The notes: generated from the letters alone by a model not told the origin. Counted from the first letter of the stretch, positions 44,748 to 54,167 are shown. The stretch: DNA of 64,000 nucleotides from Bordetella parapertussis (GCA_945901125.1 CAMDKD010000013.1:1-64000), one strand, 5' to 3'. Numbers and translations are program-made.

Positions 44748-46028
44748 ATGAAAGAACACGCCCTCAGACGCGCTTTACACAACGAGGTACACGCGCGACC
44801 GCCCGAACCCATGCGCGCACCGCTGGCCATCAGCCATGTGGTGATGCTGGCTGATGCGGATGCCCGCGACGCAAGCCGTGCCCATTTGCTGGCTTTGCTG
44901 AATGACCATCATTTGCCGGTGCCAGACGCCCATGCCAACCATTTGCGCGTGGATCTGGGCAGCTGGCGGCTGCGCTGGGAACTGCATACCGAGTTCGTCA
45001 CCTGGACATTCATGGCCGATGCGCCCGCCGGTTTGCCCAAGTCGGATGACTATGGGCTGGCGTTGGGCTTACTGCCGCATCAGTGGTTGAAAGATCTGCC
45101 CGGCGAATGCCTGGCTCGCATCAACTTGCGCGCCAAGCAGACCGAGGATCTGGCCGACCGCGACGAGTTGCACCAGCAATTTCGCGAAGACTCTTTGGTC
45201 GCCTGCCAGTTGGCCGAAGGTGCAGCCACTTTGCATACCGATTTTCAAATCGGCCCGGATGGTTGTTCGCGCATGCTGTTGCGCGTCGGTCAGTTGTCGC
45301 AGCGGCGTTTGGGTAGATTGGTGCAACGGCTGTTGGAGATTGAAACCTACCGCATGATGGCCTTGCTGGGTTTACCGATGGCGCGCAGCGCCGCACCTTC
45401 GCTGGCCATGGCTGAACAGGAACTCGCCGATTTGGCGCAGGCGATCCGCAGCGCACAACAGGACGAGGAAGCCGAGTTGCTTGAGCGGTTGACGCGACTG
45501 GCCGGACAAATGGAAGGTTTGTACGCCGCGCAGCATTCGCGTTTTTCCGCCAGCAAAGCTTATTTCGAACTGGTGGACCGGCGCATTTTGGATATTCGCG
45601 AAACCCGCTTGCCCGGTTTTCAATCCATAGGTGAATTCATGGATCGGCGTCTTTCACCCGCGCGCAGTACCTGCGACTGGGTGGCTAAACGGCAAACCGC
45701 TTTGTCCGAGCGCGTTTCGCGCATGAGCAATTTGTTGCGCACCCGGGTCGATTTCCAGCAGGAGCAAAGCAGCCAGGCGCTGCTGGCCGCCATGAACAAG
45801 CGCCAGGGCATGCAATTGAAATTGCAAACCACGGTTGAAGGTTTGTCAGTGGTGGCCATCACCTATTACATTGCCGGTTTGATTCATTACGTGGCCGAAG
45901 GCTTGGAGGCCAAGGGCTGGATTCAAAGTCCCACCATGTTCACCGCCTTGACGGTGCCGGTGATTGCACTGCTGGTCTGGTGGATCACCCGGCGCATGCA
46001 TTACAAGGTGTTCCGGCCGGACGCTTGA
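44748..46028 (+). CDS. DUF3422 family membrane protein
   Basis: 426 residues. A long soluble part beginning RALHNEVHARPPEP, with coiled-coil helices (LAMAEQELADLAQAIRSAQQDEEAELLERL), ends in two membrane helices (VEGLSVVAITYYIAGLIHYV and FTALTVPVIALLVWWITRR) separated by a short loop. HNEVHARP is the DUF3422 hallmark. Function unknown; topology resembles CorA-like or anchored coiled-coil proteins. Confidence 0.9.
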   Translation: MKEHALRRALHNEVHARPPEPMRAPLAISHVVMLADADARDASRAHLLALLNDHHLPVPDAHANHLRVDLGSWRLRWELHTEFVTWTFMADAPAGLPKSDDYGLALGLLPHQWLKDLPGECLARINLRAKQTEDLADRDELHQQFREDSLVACQLAEGAATLHTDFQIGPDGCSRMLLRVGQLSQRRLGRLVQRLLEIETYRMMALLGLPMARSAAPSLAMAEQELADLAQAIRSAQQDEEAELLERLTRLAGQMEGLYAAQHSRFSASKAYFELVDRRILDIRETRLPGFQSIGEFMDRRLSPARSTCDWVAKRQTALSERVSRMSNLLRTRVDFQQEQSSQALLAAMNKRQGMQLKLQTTVEGLSVVAITYYIAGLIHYVAEGLEAKGWIQSPTMFTALTVPVIALLVWWITRRMHYKVFRPDA

Positions 46029-46083
46029 TTTCCGCGCTTATTTCGTTCCGCCTCAGCGGCCTTTTTCTTTATGTCTGTTCACC

Positions 46084-47706
46084 ATGTCTTTCAATTTCAA
46101 CAATCCCTACAGCAGTACGCGTCTTCCGGTTTTTGCGCGCAATATCGTTTCCACCTCGCACCCCTTGGCGGCGCAAGCCGGTTTGCGCATGATGTGGCGC
46201 GGCGGCAATGCCGTCGACGCGGCTATCGCTGCGGCGGCGGTGCTGACCATCGTCGAACCGGTCAGCTGCGGTCTGGGATCGGACGCGTTTTGCATTTTGT
46301 GGGACGGTCAACAACTTCATGGCTTGAATGCCTCCGGGCGCGCACCGCAAGCCTGGACGCCTGAATATTTCCAACGCAAGTACGGCGACAACGCCATGCA
46401 GCCGCCCAAGCGCGGCATTGATTCGGTCACTGTGCCCGGCGCGGTCGCAAGTTGGGTGACCTTGAGCGAGCGCTTCGGCAAGCTGCCGTTTGAAGATTTG
46501 ATGCAACCGGCTATCGAAATCGCTGAACGCGGTTTTTTACTGAGTGTGGTGGTGCAGGAAAAATGGGCGGCGCCGGTCGAAGAACTCAAAGGCCAACCCG
46601 GTTTTGCACAAGCTTTTTTACAGCATGGTCGTGCGCCCGCAGTCGGCGAGTTGTTTCAGTTTGCAGCGGCTGCCAAAGGCTTGCGGGCGATTGGCAAAAC
46701 CAAAGGCCAGGCGTTTTACGGCGGTGAAATCGCCGAAGCCATAGAGCGTTTTTCCAATGCCAACGGCGGTTCATTGAAAGCCTCTGACTTTGCGGCTTAC
46801 CAGGCTGATTGGGTCAAACCTATCTCTATGGATTACCGAGGCCACACCCTGCACGAAATCCCGCCTAACGGGCAAGGCATAGCCGCGCTGATTGCCTTAG
46901 GCATCTTAGATAACTTTGATCTGGCCGCGCTGCAACGCGACGGCGTGGATTCGCAGCATCTGCAAATCGAGGCCATGAAACTGGCATTTGCCGATGTCTA
47001 CCGCTATGTGGCTGAAGCAAGCAGCATGGAAGTCACCGCTGCGCAAATGCTGGACAAGTCGTATTTGAAAGAGCGCGCCAAGTTGATAGACATGCAGCGT
47101 GCGCAAGACTTCAAAGCAGGCAACCCGGCCAAGGGCGGCACGATTTACCTCACCGCCGCCGATGAAAACGGCATGATGGTCAGTTTCATTCAAAGCAATT
47201 ACATGGGCTTTGGCTCGGGCTGCGTCGAGCCTGATTTCGGCATCAGTTTGCAAAACCGCGGCCATGGTTTTGCCGTGCGTCCCGGCGGCTTGAACCCGGC
47301 CAATTTGGTCGCACCTGGCAAGCGGCCGTTTCACACCATCATTCCGGCGTTTCTCACCAAAGACGGCCAACCGGTCATGAGTTACGGCGTGATGGGCGCG
47401 AACATGCAACCACAAGGCCATGTGCAAACCCTGGTGCGCATGCTCGACTACGCGCAAAACCCGCAAGCAGCTTGCGACGCGCCGCGCTGGCGTTACAACG
47501 AAGGCTTGGTGATCAATGTGGAAGCCGGCATGGATGCACATACCGTTCAAGGTTTGCAGGCGCGCGGCCACGCCATGGAAGTCATCAACGACAGTTACCA
47601 GGATTTCGGCTCTGGTCAGTTCATCTGGCGCATGGGCGACCCCAAGGTGCAAGGTTATGTGGCGGCCAGCGATTCGCGCCGCGACGGCTTGGTCGCCGGG
47701 TTTTAA
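46084..47706 (+). CDS. gamma-glutamyltransferase-family protein, cytoplasmic type
   Basis: 540 residues, N-terminal nucleophile hydrolase fold. GLGSDAFCILWDGQQLHGLNASGRAP and the autoprocessing site KGGTIYLTAADENG, with Thr353 as new N-terminus/nucleophile, and SYGVMGANMQPQGHVQ are seen. No signal peptide follows the start MSFNFNNPYSSTRLPVF, so it is not the classic periplasmic GGT but the YwrD-like cytosolic kind. It could act on glutathione-like or acyl substrates. Confidence 0.88.
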   Translation: MSFNFNNPYSSTRLPVFARNIVSTSHPLAAQAGLRMMWRGGNAVDAAIAAAAVLTIVEPVSCGLGSDAFCILWDGQQLHGLNASGRAPQAWTPEYFQRKYGDNAMQPPKRGIDSVTVPGAVASWVTLSERFGKLPFEDLMQPAIEIAERGFLLSVVVQEKWAAPVEELKGQPGFAQAFLQHGRAPAVGELFQFAAAAKGLRAIGKTKGQAFYGGEIAEAIERFSNANGGSLKASDFAAYQADWVKPISMDYRGHTLHEIPPNGQGIAALIALGILDNFDLAALQRDGVDSQHLQIEAMKLAFADVYRYVAEASSMEVTAAQMLDKSYLKERAKLIDMQRAQDFKAGNPAKGGTIYLTAADENGMMVSFIQSNYMGFGSGCVEPDFGISLQNRGHGFAVRPGGLNPANLVAPGKRPFHTIIPAFLTKDGQPVMSYGVMGANMQPQGHVQTLVRMLDYAQNPQAACDAPRWRYNEGLVINVEAGMDAHTVQGLQARGHAMEVINDSYQDFGSGQFIWRMGDPKVQGYVAASDSRRDGLVAGF

Positions 47707-47709
47707 GCG

Positions 47710-48645
47710 GTGACTGGTTTGTTTGCACGGCTGAGCCGTTTGTCTCCGCATGCCGTCGGTATTGCATTGGCGCTGACCGGTGCCATGGCTTTCAGCGGCA
47801 AGGCCATCATCGTCAAGCTGTCCTATCTTTATGGTGTTGATGCTGTCACGGTCATCATGTACCGCATGCTGTTTGCCTTGCCGTTTTTCGTCGCCATGGC
47901 CTGGTGGGCATCGCGCCAGCCGCATGCCTTAGCCAACCCGCTGAGTCGGCGCGATTTGCTGGCGATTGCCGGTCTGGGTTTTCTTGGCTATTACCTGGCC
48001 AGTTTTCTGGATTTTCTGGGGCTGCAAACTATCACCGCCAGCTTGGAGCGCTTGATCATTTATTTGAACCCGACGCTGGTGATGCTGCTCAGCGCTCTGA
48101 TGTACAAACACCGCATTCACACAAGGCGTGCTTTGGCCATGGCCATCAGCTACGCCGGTGTGCTGCTGGTGTTTGCCCATGAGGTCAGCTTCAGCGGAGC
48201 CGGTGTGGTGATGGGTTCGGCTTATGTGCTGGCCAGTGCACTGGCTTATGCTTTTTACCTGATGTTCAGCGGCCAGATGGTCAAGCGAATTGGGGCATTG
48301 AGGTTGGTCGGTTTGGCGTCTGTCGTTGCCTGCGTATGCTGTCTGCTGCAATTTGTCATACTCAGGCCTTTGTCGGATGCGCTGGTGCAGCCGCAGGTAC
48401 TGTGGCTGGCGCTGCTGAATGCCACGGTGTGCACAGTGGCACCGGTGGTGTTCATCATGCTGGGCATAGAGCGCATCGGTGCTTCATTGACCGCGCAAGT
48501 TGGCATGGTCGGACCGATGTCAACCATCACGCTGGGCGTGCTGGTGCTGGGTGAACCGGTGAATATGTGGATAGTGCTGGGTACCGTGCTGGTGCTCAGC
48601 GGTGTGTATATGGCTTCACAATCAGGAGAGAAAACATGGACTTAG
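47710..48645 (+). CDS. EamA/DMT-superfamily transporter
   Basis: 311 residues, ten membrane segments in two EamA repeats (GAMAFSGKAIIVKLSYLYG in the first; SALAYAFYLMFSGQMVKR and TLGVLVLGEPVNMWIVLG in the second). GTG start 3 nt after the upstream stop. Probably an inner-membrane exporter of amino acids or metabolites; substrate not inferable. Confidence 0.9.
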   Translation: MTGLFARLSRLSPHAVGIALALTGAMAFSGKAIIVKLSYLYGVDAVTVIMYRMLFALPFFVAMAWWASRQPHALANPLSRRDLLAIAGLGFLGYYLASFLDFLGLQTITASLERLIIYLNPTLVMLLSALMYKHRIHTRRALAMAISYAGVLLVFAHEVSFSGAGVVMGSAYVLASALAYAFYLMFSGQMVKRIGALRLVGLASVVACVCCLLQFVILRPLSDALVQPQVLWLALLNATVCTVAPVVFIMLGIERIGASLTAQVGMVGPMSTITLGVLVLGEPVNMWIVLGTVLVLSGVYMASQSGEKTWT

Positions 48646-49430
48646 GCATCAAAGGCAAATGGGCGCTGGTCGGCGGCGCGAGCAAGGGTTTGGGCTGGGG
48701 TTGTGCCAGCGCGCTGGCGCAGGCTGGTGTGAATCTGGTGATCGTTTCACGCGGCGCAGCCGTTCTCGAGGCCTCGGCTGCCGGTTTGCGCCAACATGGT
48801 GTGACGGTGTTGCCGGTGGCGCAAGACATCACCACCGAAGCCGGACGCGCAGCGATCTGGTCGGTGGCCGGTGGTCCGGGCAAAAACTTTGACATAGTCG
48901 TCACCAACGCAGGCGGCCCACCCAGCGGCGACTTCCGTGAATGGGACCGCGAGGCTTGGATCAAAGCGGTGGACGCGAATATGTTGACACCTATCGAACT
49001 GATGAAAGCCACCATAGACGGCATGGCAGCGCGTGGTTTTGGGCGCATCGTCAACATCACCTCCAGCGCGGTCAAAGCGCCTATCGATATTTTGGGTTTG
49101 TCCAACGGCGCGCGCAGCGGCCTGAGCGGATTCGTCGCCGGTTTGTCGCGCAACCCGTCTATTGCCAAGCACAACGTCACCATCAACAATTTGCTGCCCG
49201 GCGCGTTCGACACAGATAGGCTCAAAGGCATTTTGCAAGGCACCGCAGAAAAAACCGGCAAGAGCGTGGAAGAACTGGCGCAGGCGCGCCGCGCCAGCGC
49301 TCCGGCCAACCGCTTCGGCACGCCCGAGGAATTCGGCAACACCTGTGCGTTTTTATGCAGCCAGCACGCCGGCTTCATCAACGGTCAAAACATATTGATT
49401 GACGGCGGGGCTTATCCGGGCGCATTCTGA
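48636..49430 (+). CDS. short-chain dehydrogenase/reductase with atypical active site
   Basis: 264 residues. The cofactor motif reads GGASKGLGWG and the NAG motif VTNAGGPP; ITSSAVKAP gives the catalytic Ser. The usual Tyr-x3-Lys is replaced: the aligned segment is LSNGARSGLSGF, with Ser and Arg in place of Tyr and Lys. It resembles the BKR-like SDR subgroup that lacks the full tetrad. An AGGAGAG ribosome site precedes the ATG, which lies inside the upstream transporter gene. Confidence 0.9.
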   Translation: MDLGIKGKWALVGGASKGLGWGCASALAQAGVNLVIVSRGAAVLEASAAGLRQHGVTVLPVAQDITTEAGRAAIWSVAGGPGKNFDIVVTNAGGPPSGDFREWDREAWIKAVDANMLTPIELMKATIDGMAARGFGRIVNITSSAVKAPIDILGLSNGARSGLSGFVAGLSRNPSIAKHNVTINNLLPGAFDTDRLKGILQGTAEKTGKSVEELAQARRASAPANRFGTPEEFGNTCAFLCSQHAGFINGQNILIDGGAYPGAF

Positions 49431-49640
49431 GGCGCGGTATGTACCAGCAACTGAAGGCGCACCAGAAATGTCGCGCCTTTTTCCAGGTGGCTTCTGGCGT
49501 TCATTTCACCGCACAGCAGGCGTGCCAGCGACATGGAAATTTCAAGCCCCAGACCTGCTTGTTGTTCCACAGCATGGACACCATCAGGTCGGCCGAACTG
49601 ACTATGGGATGGGTGCGGGTGTTGAAATCGACCATGTCCT
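49412..49640 (-). pseudogene. remnant of a sensor histidine kinase C-terminus
   Basis: In one minus-strand frame, AGLGLEISMSLARLLCGEMNA is followed by RSHLEKGATFLVRLQLL (about 49558 down to a stop at 49412). This is the G2 box and end of a HATPase domain (GxGLGLxIxxxLARLLGGE, RSxLxKGATFxxRLPL). N, G1 and F boxes and all upstream domains are missing. It sits directly downstream of the molybdopterin-domain gene, where related bacteria carry a full sensor kinase. Its end overlaps the SDR stop by 19 nt. Confidence 0.6.
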
Positions 49641-49643
49641 GCC

Positions 49644-50165
49644 TTATTCAACAATCAAAGCTTTGAGCTGCCACACCGAACGCTGGTAGTACAAAACGGT
49701 TTGCAATTCTTTTTTGCTGTCATAAGGGTAGACGATTAACAGCGGCTCCTTGTTCTTGGCCGATATTTGTTCACCGTTGACCGAGTGCGCCAGGATCACA
49801 TCAAATTTCTCGGCATCGCTGAAAGGCAGTTTGGCTTTGTATTCGTCCAGCGCAACAGCACTCAAGGTCTTGCCCTTGAGCTTGGCGCTGGCCAGCACAT
49901 CGCGCATCAAAGGTCCGGTGAAAGTCATGGGATCTTTGAACCATGGCGTATGGGTGGTGAAACTTTGCTGAGGCAGTTTTTTCAAGCCTGCCAAGTCAAA
50001 CTCGGCCACCAATTGCGGCGGCGCTTTTTTGTCGGCGGGTTGCAAGAGCAATTGCAAGGACTTGCTTTTGACTGCCTGTTTTTTGGACTCGGCATGCAGG
50101 CCTTGCGACATGACCCACACACCCACAGCGAGCAATGCCATGAGACTGTGTCTTTTCGACATCAT
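49644..50165 (-). CDS. periplasmic oxidoreductase-molybdopterin-domain protein
   Basis: 173 residues with a signal peptide (SLMALLAVGVWVMSQGLHA). The mature part follows the small Oxidored_molyb family: FDLAGLKKLPQQSFTTHTPW, FTGPLMRDVLASAKLKGKTL, ALDEYKAKLPF and RSVWQLKALIVE. In related bacteria such proteins precede a hybrid or plain sensor kinase and are thought to act as its periplasmic partner; here that kinase is reduced to a scrap. No heme or clear molybdopterin Cys ligand is seen. Confidence 0.8.
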   Translation of the reverse strand: MMSKRHSLMALLAVGVWVMSQGLHAESKKQAVKSKSLQLLLQPADKKAPPQLVAEFDLAGLKKLPQQSFTTHTPWFKDPMTFTGPLMRDVLASAKLKGKTLSAVALDEYKAKLPFSDAEKFDVILAHSVNGEQISAKNKEPLLIVYPYDSKKELQTVLYYQRSVWQLKALIVE

Positions 50166-50348
50166 GATCCATCCTTTTCACAGTAAATAAGCGTCTAAAT
50201 AGACTGGAAAATTGATGTTATGTCATTAATTATGGTTAATTCAATATCAAATTTGTTGAATTTAGAAATAAAAACAATTTTGAGCCTTAAGGTAAACAAA
50301 TGAAAAATCTGGTGAGAACTTAAAGATATAAACAATAACCAACACTGT
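50166..50348. other. AT-rich intergenic stretch
   Basis: About 180 bases, markedly AT-rich (AATTATGGTTAATTCAATATC and following). It probably holds the minus-strand promoter for the gene at 50165, but no clear terminator, RNA or repeat is seen. Confidence 0.35.
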
Positions 50349-51278
50349 TCAGCGTTTGCGGGACGAAACCACGATGCCGCCGACGATCAGCAGAAAAGCC
50401 ACGGCGTGGTAGGCGTGCGGCGCGTCGCCCAGGGTCACGGTAGACAGCAGTGCGGCGAACAGCGGTGTGAGGTTGGCAAAAAAACCGGCGATGGTCGGGC
50501 CCACGCGCTGAATGCCCAGGCCCCAGCTGCGGTAGGCCAGCAAGGCCGGGCCCAATGCCACGTACAAGACGCTGGCGCCCAGCGTCCAGCCCCAGACGAT
50601 ATGCGGGTTGTCGCTGAAACGCCATTCTGCGGCGGTGAATGCGCCGCTCCACAGCAAGCCGAAGACCATTTGCGCCGTCAAAAAATACGTCCAGTTACCG
50701 CGTATCTCGGGCGGGTCCACCGGTTGCGCCACCAGCCAGCTGTACCAGGCCCAGCAAACCACGGCGATCAGTATGTAAACGTCGCCTATCACCAGTTGTA
50801 CTTTTTGCAAGCTCTCCCAGTCGCCGCGACCCAGCACACACAGCACACCGGCTATCGACATGGCCGCGCCCAGCACTTGCCGCACAGTGACGCTTTGCTT
50901 GTAAAACACCGCGCCCATGGCCAGCATGAAGACCGGCACGCTGGCGCCGACCAGGGTGACATTGATCGGCGTCGAGGTGTGCAAGGCCAGGTATTGAAAG
51001 CTGTTGTAACAACCTACACCCAAGAGGCTCATCAGGCCATAGCGACGCCAGTGCTTCCACATCGGGCTCGAGGGCTTGAGCACCGGGTATGACCAGGGCA
51101 GCAACAACATGAAAGCAGCTAACCAGCGGAAAAAATTCAGCGTGATAGGTGGAACCATGTCAGCAACGACGCGGCCTAGGATGGTGTTGCCGGCCCAGAC
51201 CAGCGGCGGCAGCAACAATAAGCCGGCAGTAGCCAGGTCAAGCGCAGGTTTGGCAGGGGAGGAGGGTGTGTCGGACAT
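50349..51278 (-). CDS. EamA/DMT-superfamily transporter
   Basis: 309 residues, ten membrane segments, two EamA repeats (PPLVWAGNTILGRVVADMVPP in the first; LGPALLAYRSWGLGIQRVGPT and ANLTPLFAALLSTVTLGD in the second). Unlike the transporter at 47710 by sequence, so not a duplicate. Divergent from the quinone reductase gene. Confidence 0.92.
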   Translation of the reverse strand: MSDTPSSPAKPALDLATAGLLLLPPLVWAGNTILGRVVADMVPPITLNFFRWLAAFMLLLPWSYPVLKPSSPMWKHWRRYGLMSLLGVGCYNSFQYLALHTSTPINVTLVGASVPVFMLAMGAVFYKQSVTVRQVLGAAMSIAGVLCVLGRGDWESLQKVQLVIGDVYILIAVVCWAWYSWLVAQPVDPPEIRGNWTYFLTAQMVFGLLWSGAFTAAEWRFSDNPHIVWGWTLGASVLYVALGPALLAYRSWGLGIQRVGPTIAGFFANLTPLFAALLSTVTLGDAPHAYHAVAFLLIVGGIVVSSRKR

Positions 51279-51371
51279 AGCTTCTGACTCTACCCCAGTT
51301 GCGTGGACAATCAGGCTTGGCTGTCCGGCACATGACCGGCGGATTTAACTCAACCAAGACAGGAGCAAGGC

Positions 51372-52355
51372 ATGAGCAAAGCCATTCAATTCAAACAAAC
51401 CGGTGGTCCCGACGTACTGCAACTCGCAGATGTCTCGGTAGGCGCACCCGGGCCCGGCGAAGTGCGTATCGCGCACAAGGCCGTCGGACTGAACTACATC
51501 GATGTGTACCACCGCACCGGTTTGTACCCGCTGCCCTTGCCGCATGGCCTGGGCATGGAAGGCGCCGGCGTGATTGAAGCTGTGGGCGAAGGCGTCACCC
51601 ATTTGAAAGCAGGCGACCGCGCCGCTTATGCCAGCGCCCCGCCCGGAAGCTATTGCGAAGCGCGTGTGATGCCGGCCAAAAACGTCTGCAAACTGCCGGA
51701 CAATATTTCGTTTGAAACAGCAGCCGGCATGATGCTCAAAGGCATGACGGTGCAGTATTTGCTCAAGCGCACTTTGCCGCAAGCCGGTTTGCATGCCGGG
51801 GACTTGATTCTGTTTCACGCCGCCGCCGGCGGTGTCGGTTTGATCGCCTGCCAATGGGCCAAGGCTTTGGGTTTGCAACTCATTGGCACGGCAGGCAGCG
51901 ATGAAAAATGCGAGCTCGCCAAAGCCAATGGCGCTGCCCACGTCATCAACTACAACAAAGAAGATTTTGAAGACCGCGTCAAAGACATCACCAACGGCAA
52001 AGGCGTCAAAGTGGTCTACGACTCGGTCGGCAAAGACACTTGGGACAAATCTCTCAACTGCTTGTCGCCATTCGGTTTGATGGCCAGCTTCGGCAATGCC
52101 TCCGGCCCGGTGGAGCCGTTTGCCCCCGGCATGCTGGGGGCCAAAGGTTCGATTTACGTGACACGCCAAACCTTGTTCACCCACATCGCCACCCGCGAAA
52201 CCAACCAGCAAATGGCCGAAGATTTGTTTGACGTGGTCGGCAGCGGCAAGGTGAAAATTCATATCGAACAGCGCTACCCGTTGGCAGAGGCGGCGCAAGC
52301 TCACCGCGACCTGGAAGCGCGCAAAACCACCGGCAGCACTTTGCTCACGGTGTAA
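51372..52355 (+). CDS. qor: NADPH:quinone oxidoreductase, zinc-independent MDR family
   Basis: 327 residues. GLNYIDVYHRTGLYPLPLPHGLGMEGAGVIEAVG is the quinone-reductase N-terminal region (split here across the GroES-like fold), then the nucleotide-binding LFHAAAGGVGLIACQWAKALG and GTAGSDEKCELAKANGA. No zinc-ligand cysteines. An AGGAG ribosome site precedes the ATG. Reduces quinones with NADPH. Confidence 0.94.
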   Translation: MSKAIQFKQTGGPDVLQLADVSVGAPGPGEVRIAHKAVGLNYIDVYHRTGLYPLPLPHGLGMEGAGVIEAVGEGVTHLKAGDRAAYASAPPGSYCEARVMPAKNVCKLPDNISFETAAGMMLKGMTVQYLLKRTLPQAGLHAGDLILFHAAAGGVGLIACQWAKALGLQLIGTAGSDEKCELAKANGAAHVINYNKEDFEDRVKDITNGKGVKVVYDSVGKDTWDKSLNCLSPFGLMASFGNASGPVEPFAPGMLGAKGSIYVTRQTLFTHIATRETNQQMAEDLFDVVGSGKVKIHIEQRYPLAEAAQAHRDLEARKTTGSTLLTV

Positions 52356-52370
52356 ATAATCCTTGAAATG

Positions 52371-52397
52371 GCCGCCGGTGAAAGCTGGCGGCTTTTT
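52371..52397 (+). terminator. intrinsic terminator after qor
   Basis: GCCGCCGGT pairs with GCTGGCGGC (9 bp with two G-U pairs) around a GAAA tetraloop, followed by five T residues. Confidence 0.9.
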
Positions 52398-52419
52398 CAT
52401 GTCCGCTTAAGGCTCTCTT

Positions 52420-54117
52420 GTGGATCACAGTACAAACAGGTTGATAGACGTCGCATTGCGCCCGCATGTGTTGGCTTGGGTGTTGTTGACGCTATTGTTC
52501 AATGCACTGCCTTTGTTCACGCCCATTTTGAATGAAGGCGACTCGGTGTTGTATGCCGCTTTGTCACAACACATGGTGTTGAGTGGAAACTGGAATGACT
52601 TGATCTTGGATGGCCGCGATTGGCTGGACAAACCGCATTTCCCGTTCTGGCTGGGCGCGCTGTCGTTCAAGCTGCTCGGTGTCAGCGTGTTTGCCTACAT
52701 GTTGACTGGCTACCTGTGTCACTTATTGGGCGGCTTTTTCACCTATCGGCTGGCGCGGCTGTTTCACGGTCGTGATACAGCTTTGATCGCCTTGCTGGTC
52801 TATGTGTCCACCTACCACCTGATGTACACCACCACCGCTTTGAAAGCCGAGGCGTTTTTGACCGCCAGCATCATGGGCGCTTGTTATTACTGGTTGCGTT
52901 ATGACGCACACAGCCGATTGAAATACCTGTTACTCGGTGCAATATTTAGCGGCATATCGGTGATGACCAAAGGTGTGTTCACCTTGATCACCATCAGCAG
53001 CGGACTGCTGTGTATGTGGGCTTACCAGGGCCGCTGGCGCGAACTGTTTCACTGGAAATGGTTGGCGGCTTTGCTGCTGAGCCTGGTTTGCGTCGTGCCG
53101 GAACTGTTGGCCTTATACCGGCAGTTTGATATGCACCCGGAAAAAACTGTCTTCGATCAAACCGGTGTGTCCGGTATACGTTTCTTTTTATGGGACAGCC
53201 AGTTCGGGCGGTTTTTCAATGTCGGGCCTATCACCAACAAAGACGGCAACAAACTGTTTTTCGTGCTGGTTTTTTTATGGGCGTTTTTGCCTTGGGTAGC
53301 GGCGTTTGTGATGGCTTGCTGGCAGGCAGTGAGGCAATTTACCGGCGTGGCTGAAAAAGACGGGGCCATACAGGTGTATTTGCTCGGCAGTTTTTTTGTC
53401 AGCTTTGTGATGTTCAGCCTGACCAGTTTTCAGCTGGATTACTACACCGTCATCGTCTACCCGTTTGCTGCGGTGTTGATTGCGCCTTTGCTTTTGTCAG
53501 CTGTCGCTGATGCCGCAGCTAAGGGTGTGCGCAGGACGCAACTCGGCATGGGTTTGCTTACCTTGACGCTGGCAGTCTGGTTGAGTTTCAAAATCAGTCA
53601 TCCCGTCTTGCTATTAATGACAGGGCTTGGTTTGTCTACGTGGCTGATTTACGCTTGGCTGCAAAAAAAGCAGTGGCACGCCCTGAGCGTACTGGTCTAC
53701 CCGGTGATGGCAGTCAACCTGTTGTATTTGGTGCTTGAAATCATGACGCTGATCGCGCACACGCGCTACAGCATTCCTTATAACGTCTTGTCGTCTATGG
53801 CGAACGAACCGGGTGTGCCCGTGGTGGTTTACCGGTTAGACCCGCCGGTTGCTTATGAACTTGGCCTGTACCGCCAAACCGCGCCGGTGTTGCGCATAGA
53901 CAAGCCAGAAGATTTGCCGCCGTCTGGCGCTAGCTATTTTTTGCTGATTCGCACCGCTGAAGCCGACACACTGAGCGAGCGAACCGGCACCATATCGCCG
54001 TTGCTGTCGGGTGACTGGGTAGACCACAAAACCGGCACCCTGCCCAGACAAATTGAACTTGCTGCGGGTCGTGCTCCGCTGGAGAATTTCAGTGTACACA
54101 AAGTCATGCCAAGATAA
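52420..54117 (+). CDS. ArnT-like membrane glycosyltransferase (GT83/PMT superfamily)
   Basis: 565 residues, about twelve membrane segments. The first periplasmic loop has NEGDSVLYAALSQHMVLSGNW and DGRDWLDKPHFPFWLGALSFKL, the Asp/Glu motif of ArnT/PMT transferases. The soluble C-terminal region is short. GTG start. It likely transfers a sugar from a polyprenyl carrier to lipid A or another envelope target; the sugar is not inferable. Alone, without an arn cluster. Confidence 0.88.
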   Translation: MDHSTNRLIDVALRPHVLAWVLLTLLFNALPLFTPILNEGDSVLYAALSQHMVLSGNWNDLILDGRDWLDKPHFPFWLGALSFKLLGVSVFAYMLTGYLCHLLGGFFTYRLARLFHGRDTALIALLVYVSTYHLMYTTTALKAEAFLTASIMGACYYWLRYDAHSRLKYLLLGAIFSGISVMTKGVFTLITISSGLLCMWAYQGRWRELFHWKWLAALLLSLVCVVPELLALYRQFDMHPEKTVFDQTGVSGIRFFLWDSQFGRFFNVGPITNKDGNKLFFVLVFLWAFLPWVAAFVMACWQAVRQFTGVAEKDGAIQVYLLGSFFVSFVMFSLTSFQLDYYTVIVYPFAAVLIAPLLLSAVADAAAKGVRRTQLGMGLLTLTLAVWLSFKISHPVLLLMTGLGLSTWLIYAWLQKKQWHALSVLVYPVMAVNLLYLVLEIMTLIAHTRYSIPYNVLSSMANEPGVPVVVYRLDPPVAYELGLYRQTAPVLRIDKPEDLPPSGASYFLLIRTAEADTLSERTGTISPLLSGDWVDHKTGTLPRQIELAAGRAPLENFSVHKVMPR

Positions 54118-54141
54118 ATACTGCTTTATTGATCAACTATA

Positions 54142-54161
54142 GTGTGTATGGTGTGTATAAT
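54142..54161 (+). promoter_or_regulatory. hicAB promoter with direct repeats; probable leaderless start
   Basis: A perfect TATAAT (54156-54161) ends 6 bases before the hicA ATG at 54168, so the transcript would begin at or next to the start codon. GTGTGTAT is repeated directly at 54142-54149 and 54151-54158, overlapping the -10. No good -35 is found at 17 bases (only TTGATC at 21). The repeats look like a binding site for the RHH domain of HicB. Confidence 0.55.
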
Positions 54162-54167
54162 TTTTGA

